Source of the DNA: Ktedonobacter racemifer DSM 44963
GTDB lineage: Bacteria; Chloroflexota; Ktedonobacteria; Ktedonobacterales; Ktedonobacteraceae
Assembly: GCF_000178855.1 (NCBI RefSeq)
Contig: NZ_ADVG01000001.1
Span: 2,108,001-2,172,000, forward strand
Direction of reading: 5' to 3'
DNA length: 64,000 nucleotides
The position numbers and the translations under genes are program-made. The notes under the pieces were generated by a model. That model saw nothing but the letters and a program-made list of their open reading frames with translations, was not told where the DNA came from and made no database searches. Shown in pieces: positions 1 through 9,011 of this stretch. How positions within the stretch are numbered: position 1 is the first letter of the stretch; every line of letters begins with the position of its first letter.

Positions 1-445
1 ATAGGACTGCAATTTGGGTCAGATGCATTTCTTGAACATAACGCAGTCGAATCAATTCTCGTTGAACTGGGGTAAGTTGCTCAATGGTCTGCAAGAGCCA
101 GGCCCATTTCTCCTGCTCTTCAGCCTGTTGTTCAGGTGTCAAGTCCTGGTCTTCAATTTCCGGCGCTTGACCTAACGGCTGAATGGTGAAAAGGCCCCTA
201 TGTCGATAGTGATCGATGACCTTGTTTCGAGCTACACGTCGCAACCAGGCCAGTTGGCGTCTGGCTGGGAATCTAGCAAGAGACGTATTCTGGAGCGCAG
301 CCAGAAAGACCTCCAGTAAGAGATCCTCGGCGTCCTGCCGGTGAGAAACCTGCTGACATAAATAGGCTAGTAGCGTTTCCGCAAAACGCTCATAAAGCAT
401 GTCCTTTTCCACGTTTTGCAGTTCATCTGTATCAAGTGGTCGCAT
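1..445 (-). CDS. ECF-type RNA polymerase sigma factor, C-terminus cut by window edge
   Basis: Reading the minus strand from an ATG at 443-445 gives about 148 residues open to the window edge. The N-terminal part carries a sigma-70 region 2 pattern (RQDAEDLLLEVFLAAL, then WLRRVARNKVIDHYR). After an acidic linker comes the start of region 4 (LTPVQRELIRLRYVQEMHLTQIA), which would bind the -35 box. A GAGGAG ribosome binding site lies just upstream. The helix-turn-helix end of region 4 is missing only because the window stops. No anti-sigma gene is visible on this side. The family directs RNA polymerase to a small regulon; the signal cannot be told from the sequence. Confidence 0.85.
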   Translation of the reverse strand, partial: MRPLDTDELQNVEKDMLYERFAETLLAYLCQQVSHRQDAEDLLLEVFLAALQNTSLARFPARRQLAWLRRVARNKVIDHYRHRGLFTIQPLGQAPEIEDQDLTPEQQAEEQEKWAWLLQTIEQLTPVQRELIRLRYVQEMHLTQIAVL

Positions 446-780
446 ACGCTCTCCTCGGAGATTGTAGGGTCAAGAACAGGAAGACCCATCGTAGCATAAG
501 TCGGATGAAGAGGAAAAACGCGGCAGGAAAAGCCTAGTAAATGAAATAACTTCTTCCTCAATAAGGAAGTTCACATGAGGCTGATAGAGTGGAAAATTGT
601 GGCCCTGGTAGCTGCCCTGTCACTCACCGTCAGCAACTACCAGGAAGTTTATCATCAGATAGGGGATCCTCAGACTCAATCTTTGTAAAGACGATGCAAA
701 GCGGCGCTCCATTACAAAAAAAAGGATATGAGCCATTCCCGACAACTGACTCATATCTTGAAAAGCGAATGCGACTGCTC
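446..780. other. Intergenic region upstream of the sigma gene
   Basis: No convincing gene in about 335 bases. It holds a hairpin with arms CCTGGTAG (604-611) and CTACCAGG (637-644), a small hairpin CTTCCT/AGGAAG at 551-567, and a weak extended -10-like sequence on the minus strand (TGC then TACGAT, near 488-496) that could serve the sigma gene. Function of the hairpins is unknown. Confidence 0.4.
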
Positions 781-800
781 TCATGCTGTGAGCAGTCGCA
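770..800 (-). terminator. Hairpin overlapping the end of the response regulator gene
   Basis: Perfect 11-bp arms (TGCGACTGCTC at 770-780, GAGCAGTCGCA at 790-800) with a 9-base loop. The loop contains the stop codon of the response regulator. On the minus strand the hairpin is followed by TTCGCTTTTC, a weak T-tract, so it may be an intrinsic terminator for the regulator. Confidence 0.5.
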
Positions 801-1188
801 CAGCGTCCAGGAGATCACGGACATGAAAGGGTTTGATGATGACACGTTCAACGCCCAGGCTGGAAGCTTCGGGACTCTGCCTGGCTGCGGTAATCACAAT
901 GACGCCTGGGAGTGGTTGAGGGCTCTCCCACTGTTGGCGTAAGCAGGCAAGGAAAGTTTGCCCATCCATCCCCGGCATCGCGAGATCCAGCAAAATGACC
1001 GCGGGATAGCGCCCCTCACGCGAGATGCACTGTATCCAGTTGAGCGCCTCCTGGCCCTCGGCAGCCTCGGCTGGTTCGTAGCCATCCATTTCCAGCGCCC
1101 AGGAGACCATATCTCGAATAGCAGGGTTATCATCGACCACCAGAACCAGCGGCTGACATCCCTGTTCATGCTGTTGTGGCTGCATCAT
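781..1188 (-). CDS. Single-domain response regulator (CheY-like receiver)
   Basis: The 135-residue protein is essentially one receiver domain. It has the acidic pair D19-D20 (VLVVDD), the phospho-acceptor D68 in VILLDLAMPGMDG, the conserved T/A switch position in VIVITAA and the invariant lysine K119 in IIKPF. No output domain follows, so it must act by protein contact, as a phosphorelay intermediate or on a partner. No histidine kinase is nearby. It lies 59 bases downstream of the alpha/beta hydrolase on the same strand and may be co-transcribed with it. The partner kinase and output cannot be inferred. Confidence 0.88.
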   Translation of the reverse strand: MMQPQQHEQGCQPLVLVVDDNPAIRDMVSWALEMDGYEPAEAAEGQEALNWIQCISREGRYPAVILLDLAMPGMDGQTFLACLRQQWESPQPLPGVIVITAARQSPEASSLGVERVIIKPFHVRDLLDAVRLLTA

Positions 1189-1247
1189 AGCTTGCCCCTA
1201 CCTACGAGACTGCTAAGCACGCCTGCTTGCTTTTCAAGACAAACGCG

Positions 1248-2060
1248 CTACTCCGTTGTGGAAAACGTTGTGAGCAGGAAATGTCGAAGCTCCTGCAAGA
1301 AGGTCTCAGGCTGTTCGAGGTTAGAGAGATGACCCGCATCTTCAATCACAACCAGGCGCGCGTCTGGAATACGCGCCGCATACTCGCGAGCGACCTCTGG
1401 CGGGGTGAGGCGGTCCTGTGCCCCCACCAGGACCAGGGTTGGGCAATGGATCGCACCAAGCAAGACGGTCGCGTCTTCACGCTTCGCCATGCCACGTGAG
1501 ATCGCGGCGATACCTACGGGGGTCGCGGCCAGAATCATCTGGCGTACACGCGCCTCCACTTCGGGAGCGTGTTGCCGTGTCATAGCTGCCAACAGATTGG
1601 GAAGCTGGAGATCGGCAATCGCCTCCGTCCCCTCGGTCAGAGCCAACTGCGCCATACGTTCGCGGTTGGCTCTTCCCTCCTCAGTATCAGTCCCAGGACG
1701 CGTGTCGGCCAGAATCAGGCCCTTGATCCGCTGAGGATACTTGCGTAAGAATGCGAATGCCACATAGCCGCCAAGCGAGAGACCACACAGAATTGCGTCC
1801 TGCATCCCCAGTGCGTCCATCAAACCAGCGACATCATCGGCGAGGTCTTCCATCGTCACGGCCTCGCTCCCCTGGCTCTCGCTCTCGCCCAGGCCACGCC
1901 AATCCAGCGCTACAAGGCGAAAGCGTTGCTCACCTAGCAGGGCCAGCATCTGCCCCTCCCACATCCGCCGATTGAGGGGAAAAGCATGCAGGAAGATGAT
2001 GGGATAACCGATGCCATGGTCATCATAGGCAATCTCGGCATTGCGTATCCTTACTTTCAT
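1248..2060 (-). CDS. Alpha/beta hydrolase fold protein
   Basis: The 270-residue protein has a classic alpha/beta hydrolase layout: oxyanion-side motif LHAFPLNRRMW near residue 24-34, the DWRGLGES turn, nucleophile S95 in GLSLG, an acid in GAQDRLTPP and the histidine in EDAGHLSNLEQP near the C-terminus. The overall pattern resembles 3-oxoadipate enol-lactonase and similar small esterases, but the substrate cannot be assigned. It starts 6 bases after lipA stops on the same strand, so it probably sits at the end of the dehydrogenase-lipA transcript. A role in clearing or releasing an acyl product is possible but unproven. Confidence 0.85.
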   Translation of the reverse strand: MKVRIRNAEIAYDDHGIGYPIIFLHAFPLNRRMWEGQMLALLGEQRFRLVALDWRGLGESESQGSEAVTMEDLADDVAGLMDALGMQDAILCGLSLGGYVAFAFLRKYPQRIKGLILADTRPGTDTEEGRANRERMAQLALTEGTEAIADLQLPNLLAAMTRQHAPEVEARVRQMILAATPVGIAAISRGMAKREDATVLLGAIHCPTLVLVGAQDRLTPPEVAREYAARIPDARLVVIEDAGHLSNLEQPETFLQELRHFLLTTFSTTE

Positions 2061-2066
2061 CCAGGC

Positions 2067-2945
2067 TTACTCCTCTTTTGTCGCGCCCTCCGCCTGCTCA
2101 TGGGCATGGTACGAGCTACGCACAAAGGGACCAGACTCCACATGTCTGAAGCCCATCTTCTTCCCTTCAGCCTTGAGCGCTGCAAACTCCTCAAGCGGGA
2201 CATAGCGCTGGATCGGCAGATGCTGGAACGATGGGCGTAGATACTGACCAATGGTCAGGATATCGACGTCGTGCTCGCGCATATCGCGCATCACCTGCAA
2301 AATCTCGTCTGTGGTCTCGCCCAGCCCAAGCATAAAGCCAGACTTGGTAGGAGCCGCAGGGTTCATCTCTTTAGCCCATTTCAGCACCTGTAGAGAGCGC
2401 TCGTACACGGCCTGCGGGCGTACACGCTTGTATAACCGTGGAATAGTTTCTACATTATGGTTAAACACATCTGGCTTCGCATCTATAACCACCTTTAGTG
2501 CATCATATATTCCCTTAAAGTCGGGTGTCAAGACCTCTACTTTACACTCGGGATTCAGGCGACGAATCCAGCGGATCGTGGACGCGAAGACTCCCGCCCC
2601 CCCGTCTTTCAGCTCATCGCGGTTCACCGATGTGACGACGGCATGCCGCAGCCCCATGTGCTGCGCAGCCTCAGCGACACGTTTAGGCTCTTCCCAGTCC
2701 ATCCCCATCGGACGGCCTGTCTCGACGGCACAGAAACCACAGCTCCGGGTACAGACCCGACCGAGAATCATAAACGTGGCGGTCTTATGCCCCCAACATT
2801 CACCGATATTGGGGCAGCGCGCCTCCTCGCAGACTGTGTGCAGCGACTGCCCGCGCATCAAGTCCTTCAACTCATCGTAATTTTTGCCACTGGGGGGACG
2901 CACCCGCAACCACTCGGGACGTCGCTGAGGGATTATTGTTGTCAT
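2067..2945 (-). CDS. lipA: Lipoyl synthase
   Basis: Radical-SAM enzyme that inserts two sulfurs into the octanoyl group on lipoyl domains. Both iron-sulfur sites are visible: the auxiliary cluster C39-x4-C44-x5-C50 ([12 protein letters not shown]) and the radical SAM cluster C65-x3-C69-x2-C72 (CTRSCGFC). The C-terminal RSSYHA motif that supplies the auxiliary-cluster serine is present ([10 protein letters not shown]). Length, 292 residues, is normal. The start follows an AAGGAA site. It lies downstream of the E2 gene, separated by a hairpin element (2979-3062), which fits a supply of lipoate for that E2. No lipB is present in the window. Confidence 0.96.
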   Translation of the reverse strand: MTTIIPQRRPEWLRVRPPSGKNYDELKDLMRGQSLHTVCEEARCPNIGECWGHKTATFMILGRVCTRSCGFCAVETGRPMGMDWEEPKRVAEAAQHMGLRHAVVTSVNRDELKDGGAGVFASTIRWIRRLNPECKVEVLTPDFKGIYDALKVVIDAKPDVFNHNVETIPRLYKRVRPQAVYERSLQVLKWAKEMNPAAPTKSGFMLGLGETTDEILQVMRDMREHDVDILTIGQYLRPSFQHLPIQRYVPLEEFAALKAEGKKMGFRHVESGPFVRSSYHAHEQAEGATKEE

Positions 2946-2978
2946 GCCTAGTTATTCCTTATTTTTCGGGTTCTGGAT

Positions 2979-3062
2979 AGGTGATGTAATGCAGTAATCC
3001 GCCACTTGTGTGCGCGGCTACTGCACTACATCACCTGGCCGGGCGAGCGCCACAGGCGCGAG
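2979..3062 (-). repeat. Hairpin element copy 1 (module plus inverted repeat)
   Basis: Arms at 2979-2996 and 3019-3036 (AGGTGATGTARTGCAGTA, one mismatch) enclose a larger loop. They are followed by the conserved GC module GCGAGCGCCACAGGCGCGAG at 3043-3062. It lies between E2 and lipA on the minus strand, so it would be transcribed inside the operon. This is the one copy without a tight 3-nt loop, apart from the decayed copy at 53192. Confidence 0.8.
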
Positions 3063-3152
3063 GGGTCCAGCCCAGAACGTGTGTGTACATGGCGTTAGCT
3101 AACAAAACACATACTAATACTAGCACACCCTGCACAGTGTACGTCAATTATT

Positions 3153-4532
3153 CTAGTAGACGTCTATCTCGCGGCCATAGCTCTCAAGACGCGTCTTGAC
3201 TGTCTTCAGGAAACCACCAGACTCCAGGCCATCGAGCAGGCGATGATCAAAGGAGAGGCAGAGATACATCATGTAGCGAATGGCGATGGCGTCATCTTCC
3301 GTCACCACCGGGCGCTTCACCACGGCATTCATGGCCAGAATGCCCGCGTGCGGCTGGTTAATGATCGGAATAGAGATTACCGTGCCAAAGACGCCCGTAT
3401 TGTTGACGACAAAGGTACTTCCCTGCATATCCTGCAACGTCAGCTTGTTATTGCGCGCGCGCTGGGCCAGGGCATTTACCTGCTTCGCCAGGCCTGCCAG
3501 CGTGTACTGGTCCGCATCATAAATGGTGGGGACGACCAGGCCGGTCTCGGTTCCTACCGCCACGCCCATGTTGATGCGCCTCTTGATGAGAATCTTGTTG
3601 TCCTCGGACCAGGAGGAGTTCATGACCGGGTACTTCCGGATGCCCTCGCAGACTGCCTTGATCACGAAGGGAACATAGCTCATGGCATAGCCCTCGCGGC
3701 GCTTGAAGTCCTCTTTGTTCTTCTCCAGCCACTTCGCGATCCCGGTCATATCAACCTCGACCATAGCAGTGGCATGGGGCGAGGTACGCTTGCTCCGCAC
3801 CATGTGCTCAGCGGTTGCCAGGCGAATGCGGCTGGGCGTAATTACCTGTACATCGTCACCTGCTGGGATTTCGATTAGTGCTGAGGTGACAGCGGTAGAG
3901 ACAGGCTGAGGCTCGGGAGTCCTGGTGACAGCCACGGCCTGCTGAGCGACAGCACTTGTAGCTGTTGCAACGGGCTGAGCAGTCGAGCGCTGTTCCAGGT
4001 AAGCCAGGATATCCTCTTTGCGCACGCGTCCATTGATACCCGTACCTTGAATCGCATTTAGATCGAGGTCATGCTCACGTGCCAGGCGACGTGCCAGGGG
4101 CGAAATGCGCTGGCGCTCTTCCTCGCCATTCCTCTCGGTAACGGGGGCCGAGGCCACGGCCTGTGTGCCAGCGGTGCGCGCCTCGCGCTGCTCCATAATT
4201 GGAGTTTCCAGTTGTTCGCGCTTCTGTACAGGGGCGGCATCGGGGCCTGGAGCGGCAGAGGGAGCCTGGGGAGACGTCTCTGCGGGTATATCTGCGCTCT
4301 CTTCAATCAAGACAATATCTGTTCCAACGGGCACCGTCTCATCGACCTGCACCAGGAGTTTGACGATCTTGCCCGCGACGGGTGAAGGCAGCTCCGCATT
4401 GATCTTATCGGTAACCACCTCGGCGATAGACTCGTCGCGCTCAACATAGTCGCCGATATTTTTGAGCCAGGCTCCAATCGTCCCCTCGGCCACTGATTCG
4501 CCCAGGCGAGGCATCTTAACTGGCGTTGCCAT
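3153..4532 (-). CDS. Dihydrolipoamide acyltransferase, E2 of a 2-oxoacid dehydrogenase
   Basis: Core of the dehydrogenase complex; it transfers the acyl group from lipoate to CoA. Domains in order are an N-terminal lipoyl domain with the lipoylated K43 in VVTDKINAE, an Ala/Pro/Gln-rich linker, a peripheral-subunit binding domain at about 145-185 (ISPLARRLAREHDL...GRVRKEDI), a second linker and the catalytic domain. The active-site histidine is in SFDHRLLDG (427-435). Length, 459 residues, is normal and there is one lipoyl domain. AAGGAG precedes the ATG by 9 bases. It lies 82 bases after E1 beta. Sequence alone does not separate pyruvate from branched-chain specificity. Confidence 0.93.
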   Translation of the reverse strand: MATPVKMPRLGESVAEGTIGAWLKNIGDYVERDESIAEVVTDKINAELPSPVAGKIVKLLVQVDETVPVGTDIVLIEESADIPAETSPQAPSAAPGPDAAPVQKREQLETPIMEQREARTAGTQAVASAPVTERNGEEERQRISPLARRLAREHDLDLNAIQGTGINGRVRKEDILAYLEQRSTAQPVATATSAVAQQAVAVTRTPEPQPVSTAVTSALIEIPAGDDVQVITPSRIRLATAEHMVRSKRTSPHATAMVEVDMTGIAKWLEKNKEDFKRREGYAMSYVPFVIKAVCEGIRKYPVMNSSWSEDNKILIKRRINMGVAVGTETGLVVPTIYDADQYTLAGLAKQVNALAQRARNNKLTLQDMQGSTFVVNNTGVFGTVISIPIINQPHAGILAMNAVVKRPVVTEDDAIAIRYMMYLCLSFDHRLLDGLESGGFLKTVKTRLESYGREIDVY

Positions 4533-4614
4533 AGTCTTGTACTCCTTATATATCTCCTACTCAGATCTCGACCATCCAGGCCCAGGGGTCTAAGTAGCAG
4601 CATGTCATCGTCAA

Positions 4615-5604
4615 TTAGTATGCGGCCAGCTTGCGTGCTGCCGCGAGAATCTTCTCGGCATTGGGTAGATACGCGCTCTCCAGCGGGGGAGCATAGGGGA
4701 AAGGCACATCAGGAGCCGCTACCCGCGTAATCGGACCATCGAGATACTCAAACAACTCTTCCGCCAGCATAGCCGCCAGCTCAGCCCCAATACCACCCGA
4801 GAGCATATCCTCATGCACAATCAGCACCTTATTGGTACGCTTCACCGAAGCCTTGATGGTCTCGCGGTCCAGGGGGACCAGGCTACGCAGATCCACCACT
4901 TCCACCTCAAGATCATCTTCCTGCTCCAATACCTGGGCCGCCTGTAAGCATTGGTGTACCATGGCACCGTACGTCAGGATGGTCATATCCGCACCCTGGC
5001 GACGCACAATGGCCTCTCCAAGCGGCACGATGTAATCCTCTTCCGGCACCTCGTCGCGCAAATCGGGTAGGCGATAGAGAAGCTTATGTTCCAGGTAGAG
5101 CACGGGATTATTGTCACGAATGGCCGCCTTGAGCAGGCCCTTCGCATCATAGGTTGTTGAGGGATAGACCACCTTGATGCCCGGCGTATGAAAGAACCAG
5201 GCCTCGGGGGTCGAGGAATGAAATGGGCCGCCCCTGGTGCCACCACCAGCCGGGCCGCGAATGACCATCGGCGTCGGAACGCCCGTACGCCAGTACATCT
5301 TGCTCGCCATATTGACGATCTGGTCAAAACCACAGGTAATAAAGTCAATGAACTGCATCTCGGCTATGGGACGCATACCCATCAGTGACGCTCCCACAGC
5401 CGATCCAATAATAGCAGACTCCGCCATAGGCGTGTCGATCACCCGCTCCGCGCCAAACTCTTCTTGCAAGCCCGCACTGACCTTGAAGGCGCCACCGTAG
5501 GTACCCACGTCCTCGCCTAGCAAGAAAACGGCCTCGTCACGCCGCATTTCTTCGCGCATCGCCTCGCCAATGGCTTCCAGATAGGTTATTTTCTTCGCGC
5601 TCAT
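4615..5604 (-). CDS. 2-oxoacid dehydrogenase E1 component, beta subunit
   Basis: The 329-residue protein carries the transketolase-like pyrimidine-binding domain (YLEAIGEAMREEM, GEDVGTYGGAF, DTPMAESAIIG) and the C-terminal transketolase domain (VEVVDLRSLVPLD, VHEDMLSGGIGAE). With E1 alpha it forms the thiamine-diphosphate decarboxylase. Its ATG overlaps the E1 alpha stop codon (ATGA, 5601-5604), which implies translational coupling and equal subunit amounts. The family includes PdhB, BkdB and AcoB; the substrate is not decided by the sequence. Confidence 0.93.
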   Translation of the reverse strand: MSAKKITYLEAIGEAMREEMRRDEAVFLLGEDVGTYGGAFKVSAGLQEEFGAERVIDTPMAESAIIGSAVGASLMGMRPIAEMQFIDFITCGFDQIVNMASKMYWRTGVPTPMVIRGPAGGGTRGGPFHSSTPEAWFFHTPGIKVVYPSTTYDAKGLLKAAIRDNNPVLYLEHKLLYRLPDLRDEVPEEDYIVPLGEAIVRRQGADMTILTYGAMVHQCLQAAQVLEQEDDLEVEVVDLRSLVPLDRETIKASVKRTNKVLIVHEDMLSGGIGAELAAMLAEELFEYLDGPITRVAAPDVPFPYAPPLESAYLPNAEKILAAARKLAAY

Positions 5605-6698
5605 CGTCGACCAATGGCCTCCTCTTCCTGGCTTATCGTAGTAAAGGACTCACCTGTGCGCCGATCCAGGGCGTTGATATAACGAGGATTGTCCGCCCCT
5701 GGCTCACCCACAATCGCAATAGGGCCGTCGGGCGCAAACACATAGTCCGTGACCGTCGCTACGTCTGGCTCGGGACTCTGCTCCGCATAGCGAACCGCAT
5801 CATCACATATCTCGCGGATGCGGGCCTCCATCTGGGCTTTCTTCCTGGCCGTCAAGAGTCTTTCTTGCTCCAGATAGGCCTCAAAGCGGGTGATAGGGTC
5901 TTTTTTGAGCCACTCCTCGCGCAACTCTTTCGGCACATAATCGGCTTTATCCGCCTCGGAATGCCCGCGCACGCGGAAGGTCTTGCATTCTACAATGGCA
6001 GGGCCATTACCCGCGCGAGCATGCTCGCCCGCACGCGAGACGGCTTCGATGACTGCCAGGACATCATTTCCATCCACGGTCTCGCCCGGAATATTATACG
6101 CTTTGGCGCGCTCGGAGAGCTGCTGCACATTAAATTGCTTGTAACCAGGGGTCGAGTAGGCATAACCATTATTCTCAATGACCAGCACCAGGGGTAACTT
6201 CTGCACCGAGGCCATGTTGAGCGCTTCGTGAAATGGCCCTGTATTGGTCGCGCCATCTCCACATGAGGCCAGGACGATGCTCTCACGCTTACGCATCTTC
6301 ATCGTCAACGCCACGCCACACGCCACGGGAAGCGACTCGCCAAGCATACTGATCATCGGCACGATGCCATGATGCATATCCCCAATATGTAGCTGCCCAT
6401 CGCGTCCCAGCGATGGAGAGTTGCCACGCGCTAACCACTGGCACATAACCGCGCGTGGAGAGGTACCGCGAACCAGATGCATCCCCAGATCTCGGTGCTG
6501 CGGAACAATGCAGTCGCCATCGCGCAGCGTCATCGCTGCCCCGACAGTTGTCGCCTCATGCCCCTGCGCGGTGTAGACACCACCCACAACGCGCCCCTGC
6601 AAGAACAGAGTGCGGGTGCGCTCTTCCATCGCGCGCGTCAGGCGCATGAGATAAAAGATCTGAAGCAGGTCAACATTAGCCTGCTGCATTTCATGCAT
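5601..6698 (-). CDS. 2-oxoacid dehydrogenase E1 component, alpha subunit
   Basis: First gene of the cluster, 365 residues. The thiamine-diphosphate signature is clear: CGDGATNTGPFHEALN followed by ENNGYAYSTP. The region RVRGHSEADKADYVP matches the loop that carries regulatory serines in the family. The start is supported by GAGGAG about 8 bases upstream of ATG; the protein starts MHEMQQ, so the second Met is an alternative. A promoter lies at 6750-6778. No dihydrolipoamide dehydrogenase (E3) follows, so E3 must be encoded elsewhere. Confidence 0.93.
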   Translation of the reverse strand: MHEMQQANVDLLQIFYLMRLTRAMEERTRTLFLQGRVVGGVYTAQGHEATTVGAAMTLRDGDCIVPQHRDLGMHLVRGTSPRAVMCQWLARGNSPSLGRDGQLHIGDMHHGIVPMISMLGESLPVACGVALTMKMRKRESIVLASCGDGATNTGPFHEALNMASVQKLPLVLVIENNGYAYSTPGYKQFNVQQLSERAKAYNIPGETVDGNDVLAVIEAVSRAGEHARAGNGPAIVECKTFRVRGHSEADKADYVPKELREEWLKKDPITRFEAYLEQERLLTARKKAQMEARIREICDDAVRYAEQSPEPDVATVTDYVFAPDGPIAIVGEPGADNPRYINALDRRTGESFTTISQEEEAIGRR

Positions 6699-6749
6699 GT
6701 TTTAACTCCTCTAGTTTGGCTGACAGCCTGAAACTATCAGGTTCACTTT

Positions 6750-6778
6750 ATTTTCGCGTGCCGACTTGATAAAGTCAA
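6750..6778 (-). promoter_or_regulatory. Putative promoter of the E1-E2 operon with overlapping dyad
   Basis: On the minus strand TTGACT (6773-6778) and GAAAAT (6750-6755) are separated by 17 bases. A dyad CTTGA-n5-TCAAG at 6764-6778 covers the -35 box and could be an operator. The promoter is 52 bases or more upstream of the E1 alpha ATG. Confidence 0.5.
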
Positions 6779-6834
6779 GGGATCATTTATATGGTACCCC
6801 AAACCCTGCTCTATTGGCGAAGGCAGAGGAGTTT

Positions 6835-6914
6835 TCGCGCCTGCGGCGCTCAGAGTAAAGGGTGTGTGCGTGAAAAATGGCTTTGCCATTTTTCACGCAC
6901 ACACCCTTTACTCT
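6835..6914 (+). repeat. Hairpin element copy 2, perfect 30-bp arms
   Basis: The conserved module TCGCGCCTGCGGCGCTC at 6835-6851 is followed by arms at 6852-6881 and 6885-6914. They are perfectly complementary over 30 bp around a TTT loop (GGC-TTT-GCC). A partial inverted flank, GCTGCGCGAG, follows at about 6923-6932. It lies between the end of prsW and the E1 promoter. Confidence 0.95.
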
Positions 6915-6961
6915 AGTGGCTTGCTGCGCGAGTTGAGGTGGATTGTATTTCTTGTGGATGC

Positions 6962-8866
6962 CTATGTGCCAGTCTGCTCCAGTTCCTGGCGCAGGCGACG
7001 TATACGCTGACGATAGACATCTTCGGGCTGTATATCCCCTGGCTTGGGTTCATCTCCCATGCTCACATGCCACTTACGAAAGGCCAGGCCGATCTCCGTC
7101 TGGTAGAGCGCTCTTACACGCAGCCACTGCTTCAATCCACGTTTTCTTAAGACTTTGCGCTCCGCCTTCGCCCGCTGAAACGAACTCTGAAGCAGCGCAT
7201 ACTCATCTACACGTATGACACCACTACTAACCTCGGACGCCAGGAATTCACGCACAACGGTTGCTTCATGTGCCAATGATTTTACCAGGATATAGAGCAG
7301 GACCAGTTGCGTCACAAAGGGAGGGATATAGTTGCCCAGGATGGCGACCCACCAGACCGTTAAAGCGATCGCGTTATTGGGCAAGTTGGTTACCAGCGCG
7401 CCCGCATAGAAAATCACGAAGTCATAGGCGCTATGCAACAATACCGCGAGCAGGAAGCCCCCGGCTGGCACCAGCCACTGCTGCCAGCGCACGCGCGTAT
7501 GCCGCACATAGCCTAGCGCGACACCTATGCACACCGTAAAGGTTGGATGCGTCAGCCAGCCCAGGACAATACGCGCCACGATCAGATAGGGCAGCGATCC
7601 CTTGGAGACATTAGTGGCAAAGTAGAGAAAGTTTTCGGTCAGGGCGAAGCCCGCCCCGATCAAGGCTCCATAGACAAAGCCATCGGTCACGTTATCAAAC
7701 TCGTCCCGCAGCATATAGAAGAGCAGGACCAGGCCCAGACCTTTTAAGGCCTCCTCGGTAATACCGGGATTGAGCCCCTGTAAAAGCGAGCGTAGCAGCG
7801 TGCTCGTTTGCGGCCCCAGGCTACTAATCCAGGCATCCACCAGGCCTTCGCTCAGTTGTGCCAGGGGAATGGCAATAATCCCTCCCCAGAGAAAGGCCGC
7901 CAGGCGTAAGAACCAGGGTTCGCGCTCATAGCGATCAATCACATTGACCAACCAGATCACGATACCCGCAGGAATTAAGGGAATAAACAGCGTTAGTAGG
8001 AGGCTGGAGACGCCATGCTGAAGCACGGTCACGCCAAAGAAGGTATTAAAAAGCAGGATAATTACCGCGCCAATGGCGAGTAGAGAGATACCCAGTGTTC
8101 CCAGGAGCCAGCGCAGTTTGTTGCCGCGCCGACCGCCAAAGGCAAACTGCATCGTCACACCACCAAGCAGAGACTCCTGCTCCTCCCATTCAGTCGTCAG
8201 GTTCTCCTCCGCCTCCAAGGGCGCACTCCCCACTGGAGATGCTGGCATGCCCATACTCTGTGCTCCGCTACCAGGCAGCTTTGTTGGCGAAGGTGCGAGC
8301 ATGTACGGGGTCGACTCAGGTGCCGCTATCAATGGCATGGGAGCAGAGAGTATGTCATTGAACATAGCATCTGGAAGCGGCGTCACGGCGCTCTCGCCCG
8401 TCAACTTCAGTTGGCGCTCCTTCTGCTGTGAAGCCAGGAGATCTTGATGTAGCGATGAGAGTTGCGTTGTGGAGGTCTCATCAGCGAGGTCAGAAACTTT
8501 TTGCGGAGCAATTAATTGCAGCGTCGTATGCCCCAGGATAAGCATATCCTGCGACTGCAAGGATAGACTCCCTCCAGCTGGCACTGCTCGCCCGTTGACG
8601 CATACTGTGTTACGCATCGTCAGGTTAAAAATACGCCAGCCCTGTTCAGTCACTACTAACCGAGCATGCTCCCTCGAGACAGTCGGATCCATCAATAAAA
8701 TATCATTGCTCAGCGCTCGCCCAATGGAGGTCTCTCGATTCGTCAATACATAGACGAATCGCTCACCTGCCAGCCATTCAGTCGGCGTCAGCTCAGCATC
8801 TTCAAATGCCGCATTGGCGGGCAATTGCACACGCACAACACGCAGCACGCCATAGGTCTCTTTCAT
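6962..8866 (-). CDS. FHA domain fused to PrsW-family intramembrane metalloprotease
   Basis: 634 residues. An N-terminal FHA domain (about 35-120) shows TSIGRALSNDI, the SREHARL core and a conserved asparagine region (MRNTVCVNGRAV), so it should bind phosphothreonine. A low-complexity Ser/Pro linker follows. From about residue 245 there are 8 or more hydrophobic segments with the PrsW signatures: TEEALKG, GAGFALTENFLYF and HSAYDF, which supply the metal ligands and catalytic glutamates. PrsW proteases cleave membrane anti-sigma factors. The fusion suggests proteolysis controlled by Ser/Thr phosphorylation (inference). An alternative is a CAAX-like peptidase of the same clan. The C-terminal 120 residues are charged and cytosolic. 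Confidence 0.88.
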   Translation of the reverse strand: MKETYGVLRVVRVQLPANAAFEDAELTPTEWLAGERFVYVLTNRETSIGRALSNDILLMDPTVSREHARLVVTEQGWRIFNLTMRNTVCVNGRAVPAGGSLSLQSQDMLILGHTTLQLIAPQKVSDLADETSTTQLSSLHQDLLASQQKERQLKLTGESAVTPLPDAMFNDILSAPMPLIAAPESTPYMLAPSPTKLPGSGAQSMGMPASPVGSAPLEAEENLTTEWEEQESLLGGVTMQFAFGGRRGNKLRWLLGTLGISLLAIGAVIILLFNTFFGVTVLQHGVSSLLLTLFIPLIPAGIVIWLVNVIDRYEREPWFLRLAAFLWGGIIAIPLAQLSEGLVDAWISSLGPQTSTLLRSLLQGLNPGITEEALKGLGLVLLFYMLRDEFDNVTDGFVYGALIGAGFALTENFLYFATNVSKGSLPYLIVARIVLGWLTHPTFTVCIGVALGYVRHTRVRWQQWLVPAGGFLLAVLLHSAYDFVIFYAGALVTNLPNNAIALTVWWVAILGNYIPPFVTQLVLLYILVKSLAHEATVVREFLASEVSSGVIRVDEYALLQSSFQRAKAERKVLRKRGLKQWLRVRALYQTEIGLAFRKWHVSMGDEPKPGDIQPEDVYRQRIRRLRQELEQTGT

Positions 8867-9011
8867 GCTACGTTTCTGGTCCCCAGCACTATGCCATATA
8901 TCCTTAAAATTTTCGCACCTGAGTGGTTCTATTGAACTCTATTATATCAGCTTTCAATGGTACAGTAACTGTATCACGTCTTCAACCAGGGCATATCCAG
9001 CTCTCATCTCG

